Shown here in pieces: positions 61,384 to 64,000 of a stretch of 64,000 nucleotides of DNA. The position numbers were made by a program, and so were the translations under genes. Each line of letters begins with the position of its first letter. Within the stretch, counting starts at the first letter, position 1. The notes below the pieces were generated by a model. It did no database searches. It saw only the letters and a list, made by a program, of their open reading frames with translations, and was not told where the DNA came from. The stretch lies in NCBI GenBank assembly GCA_937973555.1, contig CALJKL010000079.1, positions 1 through 64,000 on the forward strand. The letters are read 5' to 3'. The DNA comes from an uncultured Flavobacteriales bacterium. Its GTDB lineage: Bacteria; Bacteroidota; Bacteroidia; Flavobacteriales; Weeksellaceae.

Positions 61384-61395
61384 AAATAAAACATA

Positions 61396-61758
61396 GTGAA
61401 AACTTTCACTTCAATAATGCTCATTTTTATTATTTCGGTGCGTTCATATTTGCCGTTAGTAGATTATATAATTAATTATGATTACATATCTACACAACTA
61501 TGCGAAAATCGAAACAAACCAGAATTATTATGTAATGGAAAGTGTTACCTTAAAAAAGAACTTACACAAAATCTACCAACCAAAAATCAGCAATGTGAGT
61601 TTAAAATACAAAGTATTGACTTTTTCACACCTCAAGAAAACTTAACTTTAGAAGTAATTAATCATGAAAATTTTGAAAAAAAACAAATGACATTTCACCA
61701 TTGCAAATTTTCAATACAAAGATATTATAAAGAATTTTTTCATCCTCCTTTGGTTTAA
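61396..61758 (+). CDS. Small cysteine-motif membrane-associated protein, unknown
   Basis: 120 aa, GTG start. A hydrophobic N-terminal segment (about 6-25) is followed by the motif CENRNKPELLCNGKCYLKKEL, a pattern (CENR-x5-6-CNGKCYL) I recall from small Bacteroidota proteins often found near metal-uptake genes; the cluster of three cysteines might bind a metal. The rest is polar with a His/Phe/Tyr-rich end. It lies between two DUF2202 genes with short gaps, so a joint envelope or metal-related role is possible (inference). Confidence 0.75.
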   Translation: MKTFTSIMLIFIISVRSYLPLVDYIINYDYISTQLCENRNKPELLCNGKCYLKKELTQNLPTKNQQCEFKIQSIDFFTPQENLTLEVINHENFEKKQMTFHHCKFSIQRYYKEFFHPPLV

Positions 61759-61851
61759 AACTATTGCGATTTTTAAAGTTTTCTTAATCTAAAGATTTAA
61801 GTAAATCATTAAAAAAAATTAAAAAATTTTTAAACATTTAAAATTACATCA

Positions 61852-62487
61852 ATGAAAACTTTCATAAAAATAATATCTGCTGTAATTATTTTAGCAGGCT
61901 TAGTTCAATGTACTAGAGATTCTAGTGAAACAGAAAATTTACAAAATTCCACAAAATTTGCTGTTCTTCCAACAATTACAAATGCTGAAACCAATAACTT
62001 GGCTTTTATGTTTGAAGAAGAAAAATTAGCAAGAGACACTTATACTTATCTCTATCAAAAATGGCAATTGATAGAATTTGAAAACATTCAAAAAAGTGAA
62101 CAATCCCATATGAATGCTGTTGAAAACCTTTTAATAAGATATAAAATTGCTTATCCTAAGTTAGAACAAGGGAAATTTCAAAATCAAGAATTACAAACAC
62201 TTTATAATCAATTAATTGCAAAAGGAAGCATAAGCAATATTGATGCTTTAAAAGTAGGGGCAACGATAGAAGATGTAGATATAAAAGATTTAAGAAACTT
62301 AAGCGCTGAAACCACTAACCTACTGATTATGAATATTTACAGCAATTTAATGTGTGGTTCTAGAAATCATATGAGAGCGTTTTCCGGTTCACTTAAAAAT
62401 ATAGGAGTTACTTATCTTCCGCAATTTATTACTCAAGCAGAGTATGATGCCATCATCAATTCAGCTAATGAAAAATGTGGAAATTAA
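61852..62487 (+). CDS. DUF2202 ferritin-like lipoprotein (second copy)
   Basis: 211 aa. Lipobox LVQC gives lipidated C20, so this copy is membrane-anchored by lipid rather than a helix. The DUF2202 domain (about 48-200) keeps FEEEKLARDTY, SEQSHMNAVE, GATIEDVDI and SRNHMRAF with the same acidic and histidine residues as the first copy, and ends CGN without a glycine-rich tail. The two copies are paralogues sharing long blocks such as ELQ-LYN-LI-KGSIS. Likely a periplasm-facing metal-binding protein (inferred). Confidence 0.9.
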   Translation: MKTFIKIISAVIILAGLVQCTRDSSETENLQNSTKFAVLPTITNAETNNLAFMFEEEKLARDTYTYLYQKWQLIEFENIQKSEQSHMNAVENLLIRYKIAYPKLEQGKFQNQELQTLYNQLIAKGSISNIDALKVGATIEDVDIKDLRNLSAETTNLLIMNIYSNLMCGSRNHMRAFSGSLKNIGVTYLPQFITQAEYDAIINSANEKCGN

Positions 62488-62504
62488 TTTTGATTCAACA
62501 TGAA

Positions 62505-62534
62505 AAAATCGGGAAGAAAATTCTTCCCGATTTT
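62505..62534. terminator. Bidirectional terminator between the DUF2202 and cysteine-synthase genes
   Basis: A 14-bp stem AAAATCGGGAAGAA (62505-62518) with its complement 62521-62534, flanked by A- and T-rich runs; 17 nt past one stop and 20 nt from the other. Confidence 0.88.
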
Positions 62535-62553
62535 ATTTATTAATTGTTGCTTA

Positions 62554-63537
62554 TTAATCCAGCCAACCTTGTTCGCGCATCCAATCGTCATTGTAGATTT
62601 TGCCTACATATCGGGAACCGTGGTCATGTAACAGCACCACAATGATATCATCTTTGGTAAATTGATTTTGCATTTGCTTGATGGCAGAGATAGCACTTCC
62701 TGCAGAATAGCCACAGAAAATTCCTTCTTCCTTGGCGAGTTTTCGGGCATAGATGGCACCGTCTTTATCCGTTACTTTCTCGAAATGGTCTATTACAGAC
62801 ATGTCATAATTTTCAGGGATAATGTCTTCCCCAATACCTTCAGTAATATAGGTATAGGCATGATCATAATGGATTTCACCAGTCTCATGGTACTCTTTCA
62901 AAATAGAACCATAAGTATCTACACCAATCACCTGAACTGCCGGTTTTTTTTCCTTGAAAAACTTACCACACCCCGTAATGGTACCTCCCGTTCCCGCACC
63001 CACCACAAAATGCGTCAGTTTACCTTCCGTTTGAGCCCAAATTTCCGGAGCTGTAGATTCATAATGCGCTTGGCGGTTAGAAAGGTTATCGTATTGATTC
63101 ACGTACCAGCCATTTTCTGTTTCTGTAGCCAATCTTTTAGAAACCGAATAATAAGAACGTGGGTCCGTAGGCTTCACATCAGTAGGACACACAATTACTT
63201 CTGCTCCTACCGCACGCAAAATATCGCATTTTTCTTTAGACTGCTTAGAGTTGGTCACAAAAATACACTTATATCCTTTGATGATAGCAGCCAAAGCCAA
63301 TCCCATACCCGTATTTCCCGAAGTTCCTTCTATAATAGTTCCTCCAGGTTTTAGGCGACCGTCTTTTTCGGCATCTTCTATCATTTTAAGCGCCATGCGG
63401 TCTTTCACCGAATTGCCCGGGTTAAAGGTCTCCACTTTGGCCAAAACCAAAGCCGGGAAATCTTCTCCCAATACTTTATTCAGTTTTATCAATGGCGTAT
63501 TGCCAATGGTTTCTAGGATATTTCTAGCGTATTGCAT
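62554..63537 (-). CDS. PLP-dependent cysteine synthase / cystathionine beta-synthase family enzyme
   Basis: 327 aa fold-type II PLP enzyme without CBS domains. PLP lysine in NPGNSVKDRMALKM, substrate loop GTSGNTGMGLALAA, phosphate cradle GAGTGGTITGCG and C-terminal CGYSAGSA. The longer loop and the SYYSVSKRLATE segment resemble cystathionine-beta-synthase-type members rather than CysK, so it could use serine plus homocysteine or O-acetylserine plus sulfide. Its own -7 box lies 19 nt upstream. Confidence 0.9.
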   Translation of the reverse strand: MQYARNILETIGNTPLIKLNKVLGEDFPALVLAKVETFNPGNSVKDRMALKMIEDAEKDGRLKPGGTIIEGTSGNTGMGLALAAIIKGYKCIFVTNSKQSKEKCDILRAVGAEVIVCPTDVKPTDPRSYYSVSKRLATETENGWYVNQYDNLSNRQAHYESTAPEIWAQTEGKLTHFVVGAGTGGTITGCGKFFKEKKPAVQVIGVDTYGSILKEYHETGEIHYDHAYTYITEGIGEDIIPENYDMSVIDHFEKVTDKDGAIYARKLAKEEGIFCGYSAGSAISAIKQMQNQFTKDDIIVVLLHDHGSRYVGKIYNDDWMREQGWLD

Positions 63538-63555
63538 TTTTGTTTTTTATGAGCC

Positions 63556-63563
63556 CAAAAATA
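63556..63563 (-). promoter_or_regulatory. -7 box of the cysteine-synthase-family gene
   Basis: TATTTTTG on the minus strand, 19 nt before the ATG. Confidence 0.55.
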
Positions 63564-63597
63564 CGATTTTAAAAATTGAGAAGCAAGACGGCAATTT

Positions 63598-64000
63598 CTA
63601 ATTATACTTTATTGCCTTTACCGGAGAGATTTTAGAAATAAGGTAACTTGGAAGGATAAGGGCAATAGCAGACACCAACAATATTCCTGAAGAAATCGCA
63701 AAAATATACACCGGATTTAGGTCTACGGGAACGGTACTTACATAGTAGTTTTCGGGGTTTAGTTTGATAAAGCCAAAGAAATGCTGCATCAGCAAAAGCC
63801 CCAAGCCAACAACGTTACCAATGAACAATCCTGGAACCATAATCAATAAAGTGTAGTTGATGAAAATCGCTCGGATTTGTCCATTGGTGGCACCCAGTGT
63901 TTTCAGCATGCCAATAGAATTGGTTCTTTCTATAATAAGAATAAGAAGCACCATAATGATGTTAATCACCACTACAATGAGCATAATGGTTATGATAAGG
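63598..64000 (-). CDS. FtsX-family ABC permease, C-terminal part (LolC/LolE-like), cut by the window edge
   Basis: The frame runs off the right edge. The visible 134 residues hold three membrane helices and the FtsX/MacB signature IIERTNSIGMLKTLGATNGQIRAIFINYTLLI, with the end SYLISKISPVKAIKYN. This matches LolC/E-type permeases that extract lipoproteins from the inner membrane; a MacB-like exporter is the alternative. The ATG at 63984 is internal, since sense codons continue upstream. Confidence 0.88.
   Translation of the reverse strand, partial: LIITIMLIVVVINIIMVLLILIIERTNSIGMLKTLGATNGQIRAIFINYTLLIMVPGLFIGNVVGLGLLLMQHFFGFIKLNPENYYVSTVPVDLNPVYIFAISSGILLVSAIALILPSYLISKISPVKAIKYN

Noticed and set aside
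62662..63354. 230-codon frame antisense to the cysteine-synthase-family gene
   Set aside because: Lies wholly inside a clear PLP-enzyme gene; arginine/serine/phenylalanine-rich shadow sequence.

Overview
The window looks like chromosomal DNA of a flavobacterium of the Weeksellaceae (Chryseobacterium / Cloacibacterium / Elizabethkingia group). Reasons: AT-rich DNA, almost no Shine-Dalgarno sequences, Bacteroidota-type -7 promoter boxes (TAnnTTTG) in front of most transcription units, a tRNA gene with no encoded CCA, a Bat aerotolerance operon, a mevalonate-pathway decarboxylase, a TonB-dependent receptor, DUF4834-YfhO genes and a TamB/TsaD divergent pair. The family assignment is from gene content only. 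No phage, transposase or CRISPR array is visible.

Layout. 0-1.6 kb: an incomplete gene end, an Rrf2 regulator with a perfect palindromic operator, a small membrane protein and an Lrp regulator. 1.7-9.3 kb: giant tamB, divergent tsaD, a four-helix-bundle gene flanked by inverted repeats, rsmE and a TrmH-type methyltransferase. 9.4-14.2 kb: asparaginase, tRNA-Ser(GGA), purK and purE, with a helical unknown and an EamA permease on the other strand between them. 14.2-22.6 kb: a run of minus-strand genes (esterase, unknown secreted protein, kbl, dacB/PBP4, priA, proline dehydrogenase). 22.8-34.6 kb: TonB receptor, aroB, tyrS, mvaD, an NAD-dependent epimerase-like enzyme, a hydrolase-pdxJ pair, an MscS channel, DUF456, a lipoprotein and ung. 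34.6-40.6 kb: mutS2, an HD phosphohydrolase, then a sulfide:quinone-reductase-like enzyme and a convergent CoA-disulfide-reductase/rhodanese fusion. 40.7-46 kb: PadR-PspC, a micro-ORF, an acyltransferase, menaquinone genes (hotdog thioesterase plus isochorismate synthase) and MarC. 46-53.5 kb: complete bat operon (moxR, DUF58, a BatD-like anchor protein, batA, batB, batC, batD). 53.7-60.4 kb: DinB, rlmB, a DUF6263 lipoprotein, DUF4834, YfhO and a GT4 glycosyltransferase. 60.7-62.5 kb: two ferritin-like DUF2202 proteins bracketing a small cysteine-motif protein. 62.5-64 kb: a cysteine-synthase-family enzyme and the end of an FtsX/LolC-type permease.

Most notable. (1) The two sulfur-oxidation flavoenzyme genes carry the same inverted repeat, GTAA-N6-TTAC, centred exactly 36.5 bp upstream of the last base of a perfect -7 box, which is class II Crp/Fnr activator geometry. 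(2) The first DUF2202 gene has a TAA followed in the same frame by a 20-codon glycine/cysteine-rich tail and a second stop, indicating a recent nonsense mutation or readthrough. (3) The four-helix-bundle gene lies between 19-bp inverted repeats. (4) Two intergenic repeat families occur: a TTCGACA... unit in three copies, one of which supplies the likely mvaD promoter, and heptamer-phased arrays at four loci. (5) A 20-residue amphipathic peptide gene lies between the PspC gene and the acyltransferase.
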